This document shows positions 50,499 through 58,507 of a stretch of DNA of 64,000 bases, one piece after another. This DNA comes from Treponema sp. GTDB taxonomy: Bacteria > Spirochaetota > Spirochaetia > Treponematales > Treponemataceae. The stretch lies in the NCBI RefSeq assembly GCF_017430385.1, contig NZ_JAFRNB010000131.1, forward strand, positions 1 to 64,000, in the 5' to 3' direction. The notes beneath the pieces are model-generated. The model ran no database searches and was not told the DNA's origin. It was given only the letters and a program-made list of their open reading frames with translations. A program made the translations under genes and the position numbers. Each line of letters opens with the position of its first letter. Position 1 is the stretch's first letter.

Positions 50499-51656
50499 AA
50501 GAACATCTTTAAGAATCGCAAGGCCCTCATCGATTTCTTTGTAAGAAATGTTGAGCGGCGGAACGATTCGGAGCGTATTCTTGCCCGCTGTTGATGTAAG
50601 AAGACCTTTTTCAAGGAGTTTTTTCTCGACTTCAACGGCATTGACCGGCTCAATCATATCAACGCCAATCATCAATCCCTTTCCGCGAATCTCACCGACG
50701 CATTTTGCGCCGAATTCTGAGATTTTCTTTCGCATGTACTCGCCTTTTTCAGAAACGCTCTTAAGGAAGCCTGGTTTTGTAAGCTCATGAAGAACTACGA
50801 GACCTGCCGCACAAGCCAGAGGATTGCCGCCGAATGTTGACTGGTGATCGCCCGCCTTGAAAACATCAGCAGCCTTTCCGCGAATCAAGATTCCACCGAA
50901 CGGAACGCCGCCTGCAACGCCTTTTGCAAAGCTTACGACTTCAGGATTGAATCCAAGCTGCTCGCTCGCAAGCAATGTTCCTGTGCGGCCAAAGCCTGTC
51001 TGGACTTCATCAGCCATTACGATTGCTCCGGCTTTTCGTGCTGCATCGGCGGCCGCTTTTGCCCAATCAGCATCAACGATGTTTACGCCGCCTTCGCCCT
51101 GAACGCACTCAATCAAAAGGGCAGCCGTAGTGTCATCGAAAGCAGTTTTGATTGCTTCCCAGTCATTTGCCTTGATTGTCTTGAAGCAGTCAACATAAGG
51201 AGCAAAACATGCAGGATGGAATTTGTCCTGCCCGGTTGCCGTCAAAGTTGCAAGTGTGCGACCGTGGAAAGAACTTTCCAAAGTATAAATCACGCGGCGT
51301 TTTTCTCCACCGTTGAGATAGCCGTATTTTCGTGCAAGCTTGATTGCGGCTTCGTTTCCTTCTGCGCCTGAGTTTCCAAAATAAACCGCGTCAAAGCCTG
51401 TGTAGCCAAGCAATTCCGTAGCATAAGCAACACCGACATCGCTCACAAAATAGTTGCAAACATGAATCTGTTTTTTTGCCTGTTTTGAAATCGCCTTTAC
51501 GAGAGGCTTGAAATTGTGACCGAGAGAGTTGACCGCAATTCCAGCAAGAAAGTCGATGTATTTTTTGCCGTTAATGTCGTAAACGGTTGAGCCTTTGCCC
51601 TTGACCATAGTGACATCAAACGAACCGTAATTATTCACAACGATTTTAGAACCCAT
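50487..51656 (-). CDS. argD: Acetylornithine aminotransferase
   Basis: A class III PLP aminotransferase that turns N-acetylglutamate 5-semialdehyde into N2-acetylornithine in arginine synthesis. From ATG 51656 (GGGAG 5 nt upstream) it has 389 residues. Visible are YIDFLAGIAVNSLGH, FGNSGAEGNEAAIKLAR, the PLP Asp in MADEVQTGFGRTG, the Schiff-base Lys in SFAKGVAGGVPFGG, and HQSTFGGNPLACA. Other members of this class (ornithine or 4-aminobutyrate aminotransferases) are close, and no arginine genes adjoin it. Confidence 0.9.
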   Translation of the reverse strand: MGSKIVVNNYGSFDVTMVKGKGSTVYDINGKKYIDFLAGIAVNSLGHNFKPLVKAISKQAKKQIHVCNYFVSDVGVAYATELLGYTGFDAVYFGNSGAEGNEAAIKLARKYGYLNGGEKRRVIYTLESSFHGRTLATLTATGQDKFHPACFAPYVDCFKTIKANDWEAIKTAFDDTTAALLIECVQGEGGVNIVDADWAKAAADAARKAGAIVMADEVQTGFGRTGTLLASEQLGFNPEVVSFAKGVAGGVPFGGILIRGKAADVFKAGDHQSTFGGNPLACAAGLVVLHELTKPGFLKSVSEKGEYMRKKISEFGAKCVGEIRGKGLMIGVDMIEPVNAVEVEKKLLEKGLLTSTAGKNTLRIVPPLNISYKEIDEGLAILKDVLLGE

Positions 51657-51787
51657 ATTTTCTCCCAAAAAAATATATATGGAAGAAGATAGCATAAAAA
51701 TAGTCTTGATTCAATTATTCTGGAGAATTTATAATTCTGTTGCTCTTTGCAAACAATCACGATATACTTTTTTTCACTGGAGGACTC

Positions 51788-52819
51788 ATGAAAAAGTCAC
51801 TGTTTATTTTGTCTTCTATTTTTTTGACATCATTTCTGCTCATCTCTTGCAACAAAACAAACTCTAAATCATCAAAAAAGAACGAAGTAATCATCTACAC
51901 TTATGACAGTTTCGCCGCTGACTGGGGAGCTGCACCAAAAATTGCGGCATCATTTCAAAAAGAAACTGGCATAAAAGCCGTTTTCGTTGACTGCGGAAGC
52001 GGAGGACAGCTGTTAAGCCGCACAATCATTGAAAAAGACTCACCAAAAGCGGACATCATCCTCGGAATTGACAACAACAATTCCATAAAGGCACTTCAAG
52101 CTGATATTCTCGATTCGTACATCCCGCAAAATGCAGATTCAATCATCGATCCGAATTTGCAGGCTCAGCTCGGCACAAAAGACAAGCTGATTCCTTACGA
52201 TTACAGCCATTTCACATTCATTTTTGACAAACGGGCGGAGTTTAAGGAACCGAAATGCCTTGCTGATTTGGCAGATCCAATCTACAAGAACAAAATCATT
52301 CTTATGGATCCGCGCACAAGCACTCCGGGACTTGGTTTTGTCGCATGGACAAAGGCTGTTTTTACAGATGACGCTGATTTTTCGGCTTACTGGCAGTCCA
52401 TCAAGCCAAATGTCCTCACTATGGCACCAGGCTGGAGCGCAGGCTACGGTCTTTTCACAAACGGCGAGGCTCCGCTCGTAATCAGCTACACGACAAGCCC
52501 TGCCGCAAATCTTGAATATGACAAAATTGACTACTACAAAGCCCTTGTTTTCGATGACGGACATTACATGCAGGTTGAGGGAGCAGGAATTTTAAAGAAT
52601 GCGCCTCACAGAAAGGAAGCGGAACTTTTCATGGATTTCTTGATTTCAGAAAAAGCCCAGTCCGCGCTTCCACTCACTCAATGGATGTACCCGGTAAACA
52701 AAAATGTCAGGCTTCCGGATTGTTACGCAATGGCGGCTGCAAAACCAAACAAAACACTTTCCGTAAACACAGAACTTTTGAGCGAAGCTGCAGAAAAAGC
52801 CATTTCAATCATCAAATAA
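51788..52819 (+). CDS. thiB: Thiamine ABC transporter, substrate-binding lipoprotein
   Basis: ThiB binds thiamine and its phosphates in the periplasm. The ATG at 51788 follows GGAGGA; the lipobox LLISC puts the Cys near residue 20, unlike the soluble E. coli form. Conserved ThiB stretches are VIIYTYDSFAADWGAAPKI, ADIILGIDNN, IPYDYSHFTFIFDKR, DPRTSTPGLGF, GWSAGYGLF, SYTTSPAANL and QWMYPVNKN. No thiamine-pyrophosphate riboswitch can be seen upstream. It is first in thiBPQ. Confidence 0.92.
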   Translation: MKKSLFILSSIFLTSFLLISCNKTNSKSSKKNEVIIYTYDSFAADWGAAPKIAASFQKETGIKAVFVDCGSGGQLLSRTIIEKDSPKADIILGIDNNNSIKALQADILDSYIPQNADSIIDPNLQAQLGTKDKLIPYDYSHFTFIFDKRAEFKEPKCLADLADPIYKNKIILMDPRTSTPGLGFVAWTKAVFTDDADFSAYWQSIKPNVLTMAPGWSAGYGLFTNGEAPLVISYTTSPAANLEYDKIDYYKALVFDDGHYMQVEGAGILKNAPHRKEAELFMDFLISEKAQSALPLTQWMYPVNKNVRLPDCYAMAAAKPNKTLSVNTELLSEAAEKAISIIK

Positions 52820-52823
52820 AACC

Positions 52824-54290
52824 GTGCAAAATCTTCTTTTTGTAAGTGCATTCACCGTGGCGCAGGCTCTCTGCTCCACAGTTATCGCGCTTTTTATTGG
52901 CATTTTTGCGGCATTTTTTACTGCAAACAGGGATTTTCCCGGAAAAAAGATTCTTCTCTCATTCTCGACGGTGCCTTTGTGTATGCCGTCACTTCTGATT
53001 GCGCTTGGATTCGTCTCATTTTTCGGAATGGCGGGAACGCTCAACACAATTTTGAAGTCTCTTTTCAATCTGGAAAAACCGCCGGTAACTTTTCTTTACA
53101 CTTTTTTAGGAATCATAATCGCGCAGGGCTTCTACAATTTTCCGCCTGTAATGGCAAGTATTCACGACACCTGGAAAAATATTCCGACACAGCAGGCAGA
53201 AGCGGCTAGGCTTTTAGGCGCAAGTGAGATTCGGATTTTCAGAACCGTCACGATTTTCCAGCTGATGCCGGCAATAGTCTCGTCCTGTATGCTCGTTTTC
53301 CTTTACTGCTTTTTCAGTTTTTTGATTGTGCTTCTTTTTGGCGGCGTTGGGTGTACTACCCTTGAAGTTGAAATTTACAAAACAGTAAGGGGAAGCCTTG
53401 ATTTTTCAAAAGCGGCAGGGTTTGCCATCACTGAGACCGTACTTGCCTGCATTTTCGTTGGATTTTATGCTTTTCTGGAGCAAAAATCTTCCAAAAACCG
53501 GGGAATCGCATTTTATCAAAAGCAGGCTGACAGAAAGATTTCGGGAATTTCCGAGCGGATATTTGCATTTTTCACTTTTTCTCTGATTCTACTTTTTTTT
53601 ATCGCACCGCTGTTTTCGATTTTTTACAACGCCGTTTCCTCATCAAAATCGATTCTGACTTTTTCGACGATTCTCCGTGTCTTTAAGATGAGCGGATTTT
53701 TTCAGTCCTTTTTGACTACAATTTCTGTCGCGCTCGCAACGAGTTTTCTTTGCGTAATTCCAGCATTCTCATACGCGGCTTTTTTGAGGACTTTTGACTC
53801 TGCGGGCAGGCTTTTGTTTTTGCGGATTATTCCGATGATTCCGCTCTGCATTTCAAGCGTTGTGACTGGCGTTCTGATTATAATTCTTGTAAAAAGCGGA
53901 ACCGTGGTTCATCTGATTGCAGCCCAAGTTTTTTTGACCTGGCCTCTTGCATTCAGGCAGATTTATGCGTGTGTTTCAAAAATCCCGGATGAGACCATTG
54001 ATGCGGCACGGATTTTGAGCCACAGGAAGCGGGATTTGATTTTCAGGATTTACATTCCGCAAAGCTCAAGGGGAATCTTAAGCGCGCTGGGATTTTGTTT
54101 TGCAGTGAGCGCAGGAGACACAACCTTGCCTTTGGTTCTCGCGCTTCCAAGATTTTCAAATCTTTCGCTTTTTACATACCGTCTGGCCAGTTCCTACAGA
54201 TTCCATGAAGCCTGTGCAGCAGGGCTTGTTCTCGGAATCCTGTGCGCGGCAGTTTTTTCTGCGGCGAACCGTCTCAAAAATAAGCAATGA
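52824..54290 (+). CDS. thiP: Thiamine ABC transporter, permease
   Basis: The 488-residue protein has about twelve transmembrane helices in two homologous halves. Each half carries the permease EAA-type motif, e.g. EAARLLGASEIRIFRTVTIFQLMPA near residue 130 and IDAARILSHRKRDLIFRIYIPQSSRGI near 390. It starts with GTG 4 nt after thiB, without its own Shine-Dalgarno site, so translation is coupled. Confidence 0.88.
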   Translation: MQNLLFVSAFTVAQALCSTVIALFIGIFAAFFTANRDFPGKKILLSFSTVPLCMPSLLIALGFVSFFGMAGTLNTILKSLFNLEKPPVTFLYTFLGIIIAQGFYNFPPVMASIHDTWKNIPTQQAEAARLLGASEIRIFRTVTIFQLMPAIVSSCMLVFLYCFFSFLIVLLFGGVGCTTLEVEIYKTVRGSLDFSKAAGFAITETVLACIFVGFYAFLEQKSSKNRGIAFYQKQADRKISGISERIFAFFTFSLILLFFIAPLFSIFYNAVSSSKSILTFSTILRVFKMSGFFQSFLTTISVALATSFLCVIPAFSYAAFLRTFDSAGRLLFLRIIPMIPLCISSVVTGVLIIILVKSGTVVHLIAAQVFLTWPLAFRQIYACVSKIPDETIDAARILSHRKRDLIFRIYIPQSSRGILSALGFCFAVSAGDTTLPLVLALPRFSNLSLFTYRLASSYRFHEACAAGLVLGILCAAVFSAANRLKNKQ

Positions 54291-54311
54291 GGAAATAGGA
54301 GTTAGTTTTTT

Positions 54312-55001
54312 ATGAACGAATATTTTTTTGCAGAGAACTTGCGGCTCGACTGGGAAAATTTTCATCTTGCTGTCTCATTTTCTTGTGAAAAAGGAACTAT
54401 GACTTCGATTGTCGGGCCAAGCGGAAGCGGAAAGTCCACTGTGCTGCGACTGATTTCAGGCCTGGATAAGCCGACTTCGACCGATACAAAAATCATGCTG
54501 AATGGGAAGGACATTTCTTACACAAAGCCAGCCCTCCGCGGAATCGGGATGGTGTTCCAAAAGGCGAATCTTTTCACACATCTTCGAGTTGATGACAATG
54601 TGGCTTACGGACTCCGATGCAAAGGAATGAGCAAAAAAGAAAGCCGCTCTCTTGCCAAAACATTTCTCAATAAATTCAATCTCGATGGATTTGAAAAAAG
54701 ATTCCCGGAAACGCTTTCTGGCGGCGAAGCGCAAAGGGTCGCACTTGCACGAACTTTGATTATAAAGCCGGAATTAGTTTTGCTGGACGAACCACTTTCG
54801 GCACTGGACGCCCCATTGCGCAAAAAACTCGCACAGGAAATCCGCACGCTGCAAAAAGAATTCGGTTTCACAGGAATCATGGTCACGCACGACATAGCCG
54901 AAGCCAAAACCGTAAGCGACAAGATTATTCTTATTAAGGAAGGAAAATTAGTCTGGCAGGGCGCGGCAGAAGATTTTAAAGAGGAAATGATTTCTGGCTA
55001 A
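54312..55001 (+). CDS. thiQ: Thiamine ABC transporter, ATP-binding protein
   Basis: This 229-residue ATPase shows Walker A GPSGSGKST (near 37), the Q-loop GMVFQKANLF, the signature LSGGEAQRVALAR, Walker B LVLLDEPLSALDAP and the switch His in MVTHD. It is the last gene of thiBPQ, 21 nt after thiP. AGGAG lies a little further upstream than usual. Confidence 0.9.
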   Translation: MNEYFFAENLRLDWENFHLAVSFSCEKGTMTSIVGPSGSGKSTVLRLISGLDKPTSTDTKIMLNGKDISYTKPALRGIGMVFQKANLFTHLRVDDNVAYGLRCKGMSKKESRSLAKTFLNKFNLDGFEKRFPETLSGGEAQRVALARTLIIKPELVLLDEPLSALDAPLRKKLAQEIRTLQKEFGFTGIMVTHDIAEAKTVSDKIILIKEGKLVWQGAAEDFKEEMISG

Positions 55002-55016
55002 AAAACAGATGCAGAA

Positions 55017-55137
55017 AGCCGAGGGCTAGGGATAGTAGCCACGGCGGAGCCGACCGCGAGCTGAACGAGCGAAAGCGAGTGAGTGAGCGGTTGAAGCGCC
55101 AGCGGAATGGCGGATAGCCCGACGGCGAAGCCGTAGC
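55017..55137. repeat. GGGCTAGGGATAG-type GC-rich palindromic repeat
   Basis: The stretch holds GGGCTAGGGATAGTAGCC, GGCGGAGCC, ACGAGCG, a TAGCCC arm and GACGGCGAAGCCGTAG. It lies between thiQ and the R2 repeat. The opening resembles that at 22021-22060. No open frame of interest. Confidence 0.6.
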
Positions 55138-55212
55138 CCCCACTTTCCGTTTTCCACTTTCCACTTTCCACTTTCCGTTTCCCATTTTCCACCTCCCACA
55201 CTTTCAACTTTC
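55137..55212. repeat. CCACTTTCCG-type short tandem repeat (family R2)
   Basis: About eight imperfect copies of CCACTTTCC or CCGTTTTCC stand head to tail and end at the purB promoter. The relation to 31395-31424 and, reversed, 48470-48530 is clear by eye. Confidence 0.75.
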
Positions 55213-55224
55213 ATTCAATTTTGC

Positions 55225-55230
55225 TATAAT
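55225..55230 (+). promoter_or_regulatory. -10 box of purB
   Basis: A perfect TATAAT lies 8 nt before the purB ATG, and no Shine-Dalgarno site fits between them, so the mRNA is probably leaderless. The matching -35 (TTTCAA) falls in the end of the R2 repeat. Confidence 0.55.
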
Positions 55231-55238
55231 TTCGCACC

Positions 55239-56660
55239 ATGGAAACACGAAATATTTTTGAGAATCTCTCTTGTATCGACCACCGCTATTCCCTCTCTGA
55301 GAAGGCGGCTTTTAACGGACTTTCACAGTACATTTCTGAGCAGGCTTCAATCCGCTCTTGTGCAAAGTGTGAGGCGGCTCTTGTTAAGGCTCATCTTAAG
55401 GTTCGCGGCTCTTTGACCGACGAGCTTGCAAAAACTTTGGACGATGTTGCAGCAAACATTGACCCGGAAGAAGTTTACGCCGAAGAAGAAAAGACAAAGC
55501 ACAACATCCGCGCTCTTGTCAATGTCATGAAAACAAAAGTTAATGCCGAAATCGGGCCTCTCATTCACTTGGGAGCAACTTCGGTCGATATTTTGGACAC
55601 AGCTTTGAGCTGCCGAATGAGAGATGTCACCAAAAATGTCGTTCTTCCAGAACTCAAACAGCTCGAAAAATATCTTTGTGAAATCGCAGAGCGTGAATGT
55701 GCAACTCCACAGGTAGGACGCACACACGGTCAGCACGCAGTTCCAATCACTTTCGGATGGAGCATCGCAGAATTCGTTGCCCGACTCGGAAAATCAATTC
55801 TCCGCATCGAAGAACTTTCAAATGACCTCGTTGGAAAACTCGCAGGCCCGGTTGGTTCATACAACGGTCCGTCAATGATTGTAAAAGACCCTGAGGAACT
55901 TGAGCGAATCTACACAGAATTCTTGGGGCTCAAGCCATCTGAATATTCAAACCAGCTCGTTGAGCCTGAGCATGTTCTCCGTCTTCTTTTGGAGATGAAT
56001 GTTGCATTCGGAATTATCGCAAACCTTGCAGACGACCTTCGAAACTTGCAACGCAGCGAAATCGGTGAGGTTTTCGAGTATTTTGCAAGCACACAGGTCG
56101 GCTCTTCAACAATGCCACAGAAGCGAAACCCATGGAACAGCGAACACGTTAAATCTTTGTGGAAGGCAATGTGCCCTCGCGTAATCACTTTCTACATGGA
56201 CCAGATTTCAGAGCATCAGCGAGATTTGACAAACTCAGCAAGCCAGCGATTCATTTCTGACTATGTTTCAGGCTTTACAATGGCAGTTGCCCGCATGAAC
56301 AGCGTTGTAAAAGGCTTACAGGCAGATAAAGAAGGCATGGCACGAAACCTTCAGGGAGCAGGCGGAAAGGTCAAGGGCGGCGTTCTTGCAGAACCTGCTT
56401 ACATCTTGCTCGGCGAAGCCGGGGTCAACGACGGCCACGAGATTATCCGAAAAATCACTCTTGAAGCCGAAAAGAGCGGAAAGACTTTCTTTGAAGTGCT
56501 CAAAACACACGAAGAGGCTTTCGCAAAAATAACAGCACAGCTCGAAAAGCTCGGAATCGAAAATCCAGCAACATTCTTCGAGAATCCTGCGAACTATTGC
56601 GGACTTGCTGCTGTCAAATCAAAGAGACTTGCTCAGAAATACGCTGAACTAATGAAATAA
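55239..56660 (+). CDS. purB: Adenylosuccinate lyase
   Basis: PurB splits SAICAR and adenylosuccinate, releasing fumarate, in purine synthesis. The 473-residue protein shows HLGATSVDILDTA, the catalytic His in GRTHGQHAVPITFG, and the fumarase-superfamily signature GSSTMPQKRNPWNSE near residue 288 with the flexible-loop Ser. The C-terminal helical domain is present. It is monocistronic, with a hairpin and a terminator downstream. Confidence 0.96.
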   Translation: METRNIFENLSCIDHRYSLSEKAAFNGLSQYISEQASIRSCAKCEAALVKAHLKVRGSLTDELAKTLDDVAANIDPEEVYAEEEKTKHNIRALVNVMKTKVNAEIGPLIHLGATSVDILDTALSCRMRDVTKNVVLPELKQLEKYLCEIAERECATPQVGRTHGQHAVPITFGWSIAEFVARLGKSILRIEELSNDLVGKLAGPVGSYNGPSMIVKDPEELERIYTEFLGLKPSEYSNQLVEPEHVLRLLLEMNVAFGIIANLADDLRNLQRSEIGEVFEYFASTQVGSSTMPQKRNPWNSEHVKSLWKAMCPRVITFYMDQISEHQRDLTNSASQRFISDYVSGFTMAVARMNSVVKGLQADKEGMARNLQGAGGKVKGGVLAEPAYILLGEAGVNDGHEIIRKITLEAEKSGKTFFEVLKTHEEAFAKITAQLEKLGIENPATFFENPANYCGLAAVKSKRLAQKYAELMK

Positions 56661-56694
56661 TTGTCTATATAAAATAACCGCAATAATTTGTAAC

Positions 56695-56726
56695 GAGAAT
56701 TTTCTTGCGAAAATTCTCGGACGAAC
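56695..56726. repeat. Partial family-1 hairpin (copy B)
   Basis: GAGAATTTTC/GAAAATTCTC with a 4-nt loop, followed by GGACGAAC, is the second hairpin plus linker of the three-hairpin element found at 11953-12047. The other hairpins are absent. Confidence 0.6.
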
Positions 56727-56760
56727 TACTGTGGTTTGGCTTCAGTCAAGTCAAAACATA

Positions 56761-56792
56761 AGGCTCCTGTGTCGAAACGGAGCCTGTTTTTT
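56761..56792 (+). terminator. Intrinsic terminator of purB
   Basis: AGGCTCC pairs with GGAGCCT over an 11-nt loop and is followed by G and six T residues. The next lipoprotein start lies 15 nt on. Confidence 0.85.
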
Positions 56793-56806
56793 AAGGAAAA
56801 TTTGAA

Positions 56807-57193
56807 ATGAAGAAATCTATTTTTGCGATTTTAGCGTTGATTTGTGCCCTTTTCATGTCATGTGCGACAAAAGTGCCGAGCGTGTATACAAACGAAGAAT
56901 TGGACAGCTTAAAAGAATCAAAGATTTTGCGGCTTGAAAACATTACGCTCAACGGCAAGAATGAAATACAAGTTCAGCTCGCCGATGACAACGGCTATGC
57001 TATTGCAAATAAAAATTGCAAGCTATTCGTCTTTTTGGACGAGAATTTTGAGGACATTGCAGGGCTACAGGAATCAGACCTCGCTGGCAGAGATGATGTC
57101 GGTGTAATTCACATAAAAACTGACAGCAAAGGCTGGATTTTCGTCAAGAATATTCCTGGCAGCCCAAATATTATTATTGAAACGGAAGACTAG
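56807..57193 (+). CDS. Small lipoprotein of unknown function
   Basis: The 128-residue protein has a lipoprotein signal (ICALFMSC, Cys near 19). The mature part has KILRLENITLNGKNEIQVQLADDNGYAIANKN, which looks like a small beta-sandwich (carboxypeptidase-regulatory or Ig-like). AAGGAAA precedes the ATG. It overlaps the convergent Cys-rich gene by 4 nt. It follows the purB terminator closely, so its promoter must be inside or before that hairpin, or it depends on read-through. Confidence 0.72.
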   Translation: MKKSIFAILALICALFMSCATKVPSVYTNEELDSLKESKILRLENITLNGKNEIQVQLADDNGYAIANKNCKLFVFLDENFEDIAGLQESDLAGRDDVGVIHIKTDSKGWIFVKNIPGSPNIIIETED

Positions 57194-57576
57194 CCCAAAA
57201 TTTCGCCAAGTGAAAGCACGGCATTTCGAACGCAGTCGTCACACTCGCACAAGACTTTTCCAGTAGCAACACCCTTCAAGTCCTTGCAAGTGACAGCCCC
57301 GCACTTCTCGCGGAATTTTGCCAGAAGCTCGCGGCTCTGCTTAACAGTTCCAGCACCGTTTGTACGCAAGCCGAGAATCATGTTTGCGCCAACAAGTGCA
57401 CCGCAAGTAGATTCCATGCAGCCCATACCGGCCGCAAATCCAGCAGAAAGTTTGAGCAAATCTTCTTCGCTGACATCAACCGTATCCGCAAAAACTCTTG
57501 CAACCGCCTGGCAGCAGTTGCAAGCTCCTCTACTTTTGAAATCCGCCGCTTTTTCAGCCCTTTCTTGAATTGTCAT
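57190..57576 (-). CDS. C_GCAxxG_C_C-family Cys-rich protein
   Basis: The 128-residue protein has FKSRGACNCCQAVARVFAD near the start, GMGCMESTCGALVGAN in the middle, then KCGAVTCKDLKG and CECDDCV at the end. These fit the C-GCAxxG-C-C family, thought to be a redox or metal protein, often near redox operons. It overlaps the upstream polyferredoxin gene by 4 nt (ATGA type) and shares its operon with the ferredoxin, in line with an electron-transfer role. Confidence 0.88.
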   Translation of the reverse strand: MTIQERAEKAADFKSRGACNCCQAVARVFADTVDVSEEDLLKLSAGFAAGMGCMESTCGALVGANMILGLRTNGAGTVKQSRELLAKFREKCGAVTCKDLKGVATGKVLCECDDCVRNAVLSLGEILG

Positions 57577-58166
57577 TTTTGTACCTCTTTGTATCGTAAT
57601 TTACAAATGCCCTGTGTCATCGTTCCCATCGGACAGAAAGTGCACCAGCTCCGTGGTTTGTAAAGCACCATCACGATAAGCCCGATAAGAGTCGAAGTCA
57701 GCATAAGGCTATAAAAACCATAGCTGAATTGTGCGACCCATGCAAGGCTTTCACCCAGAAATGCCGGATTATACGCCCATTTCCACGGAACTCGGAAAGT
57801 CCAGAATAGTTTGACAGCCTGGCGAAGATTTTCTGCACCGTTCGCCACAAGCCATGTCTGAAAAACCATGTTGCCGAACATCGTAAGGAAGAACGCCAAA
57901 AAACCGTAGCGAAACCATTTTGAACTGATTGCACGCGGAGTCGTTTTATTTCGGGAAAGTTTGAGCGAAGCCCCCAGCAGATTAAAAAGCTGCCCACGCC
58001 CACAGAACTTGTTGCAGAAAGCCTTGTTTCCGCCGGCAATTGCAAAAATCAGCGGAAGGATAAAATCAACCATACCGAGCCACGCAAAAAGGATGTTAAA
58101 AAATCCAAGCGCAAAATACACGATCGACCAGATCCAAAGATAGTTGTACCATTTTTTAGTTTTCAT
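57573..58166 (-). CDS. Membrane 4Fe-4S (NapH/CcoG-like) polyferredoxin
   Basis: From ATG 58166 the product has 197 residues with four to five transmembrane helices. It has C-x3-C in NKFCGRGQLFN near the start and C-x2-C-x3-C-like PRSWCTFCPMGTM near the end, as in NapH/NosR-type membrane ferredoxins, though with fewer Cys residues. Its ATG overlaps the stop of the ferredoxin gene. It may pass electrons between the membrane and the soluble ferredoxin. Confidence 0.75.
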   Translation of the reverse strand: MKTKKWYNYLWIWSIVYFALGFFNILFAWLGMVDFILPLIFAIAGGNKAFCNKFCGRGQLFNLLGASLKLSRNKTTPRAISSKWFRYGFLAFFLTMFGNMVFQTWLVANGAENLRQAVKLFWTFRVPWKWAYNPAFLGESLAWVAQFSYGFYSLMLTSTLIGLIVMVLYKPRSWCTFCPMGTMTQGICKLRYKEVQK

Positions 58167-58375
58167 GCCGCACCCTCCCGAACTACAGGAGAAATGCAAC
58201 CCACAGGGCAAGTTTTACCGCACAAGCCGCAGCCCACGCAAATCTCAGAATCAACACGCGCAAAGCATCCCTGAACGACAGAAATTGCCCCGCGCGGACA
58301 AACATTCGTGCAAGCCCCACAGGCCACACACCGAGACTCATCTACCCGGGCATATTTTTTTGATTTCATAGCCAC
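58163..58375 (-). CDS. 2[4Fe-4S] ferredoxin
   Basis: A 70-residue protein with two full cluster motifs, CVACGACTNVCPRG and CVGCGLCGKTCPVG. It is the first gene of the redox operon, followed by the membrane polyferredoxin and the Cys-rich protein through ATGA-type overlaps. The start may be the ATG at 58375 or the one two codons on. A dyad with TGTG/CACA half-sites lies 39 nt upstream. Confidence 0.9.
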   Translation of the reverse strand: MAMKSKKYARVDESRCVACGACTNVCPRGAISVVQGCFARVDSEICVGCGLCGKTCPVGCISPVVREGAA

Positions 58376-58413
58376 CTCTTAGCATAAGGATAGCCAGAAA
58401 ATCAAAAAAGGTA

Positions 58414-58430
58414 TGTGATAAAGTTACACA
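58414..58430. promoter_or_regulatory. Crp/Fnr-like operator upstream of the ferredoxin operon
   Basis: TGTGATAAAGTTACACA has TGTG/CACA half-sites with TAA/TTA inside, close to the Crp-type pattern but one base longer. A Crp/Fnr gene lies just upstream, so self-operon control is plausible. Confidence 0.4.
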
Positions 58431-58437
58431 AAAGACA

Positions 58438-58507
58438 CGGTTCAGGCACAGCCTTCACCGAGACTCACTCAAAACTCACCTCGTGAGTTTTGCCCCGCAA
58501 GCGGGTC
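58438..58507 (-). repeat. Three-hairpin element (family 2, copy 3), 3' end of the Crp/Fnr gene
   Basis: On the minus strand: CCCGC/GCGGG; AAAACTCAC/GTGAGTTTT; then a tail with CGGT, GA, AGGC, TGT, GCCT, GA, ACCG. The tail is almost identical to those at 60200-60226 and 60304-60332, while the first two stems differ. It encodes the last residues of the regulator (about Asn-Asp-Pro-Leu-Ala-Gly to the stop). Confidence 0.8.

Noticed and set aside
51700-51788. A thiamine-pyrophosphate riboswitch was expected before thiBPQ
   Set aside because: The 130-nt gap has none of the conserved CTGAGA or GATCTG-like elements and no terminator. I see no riboswitch.
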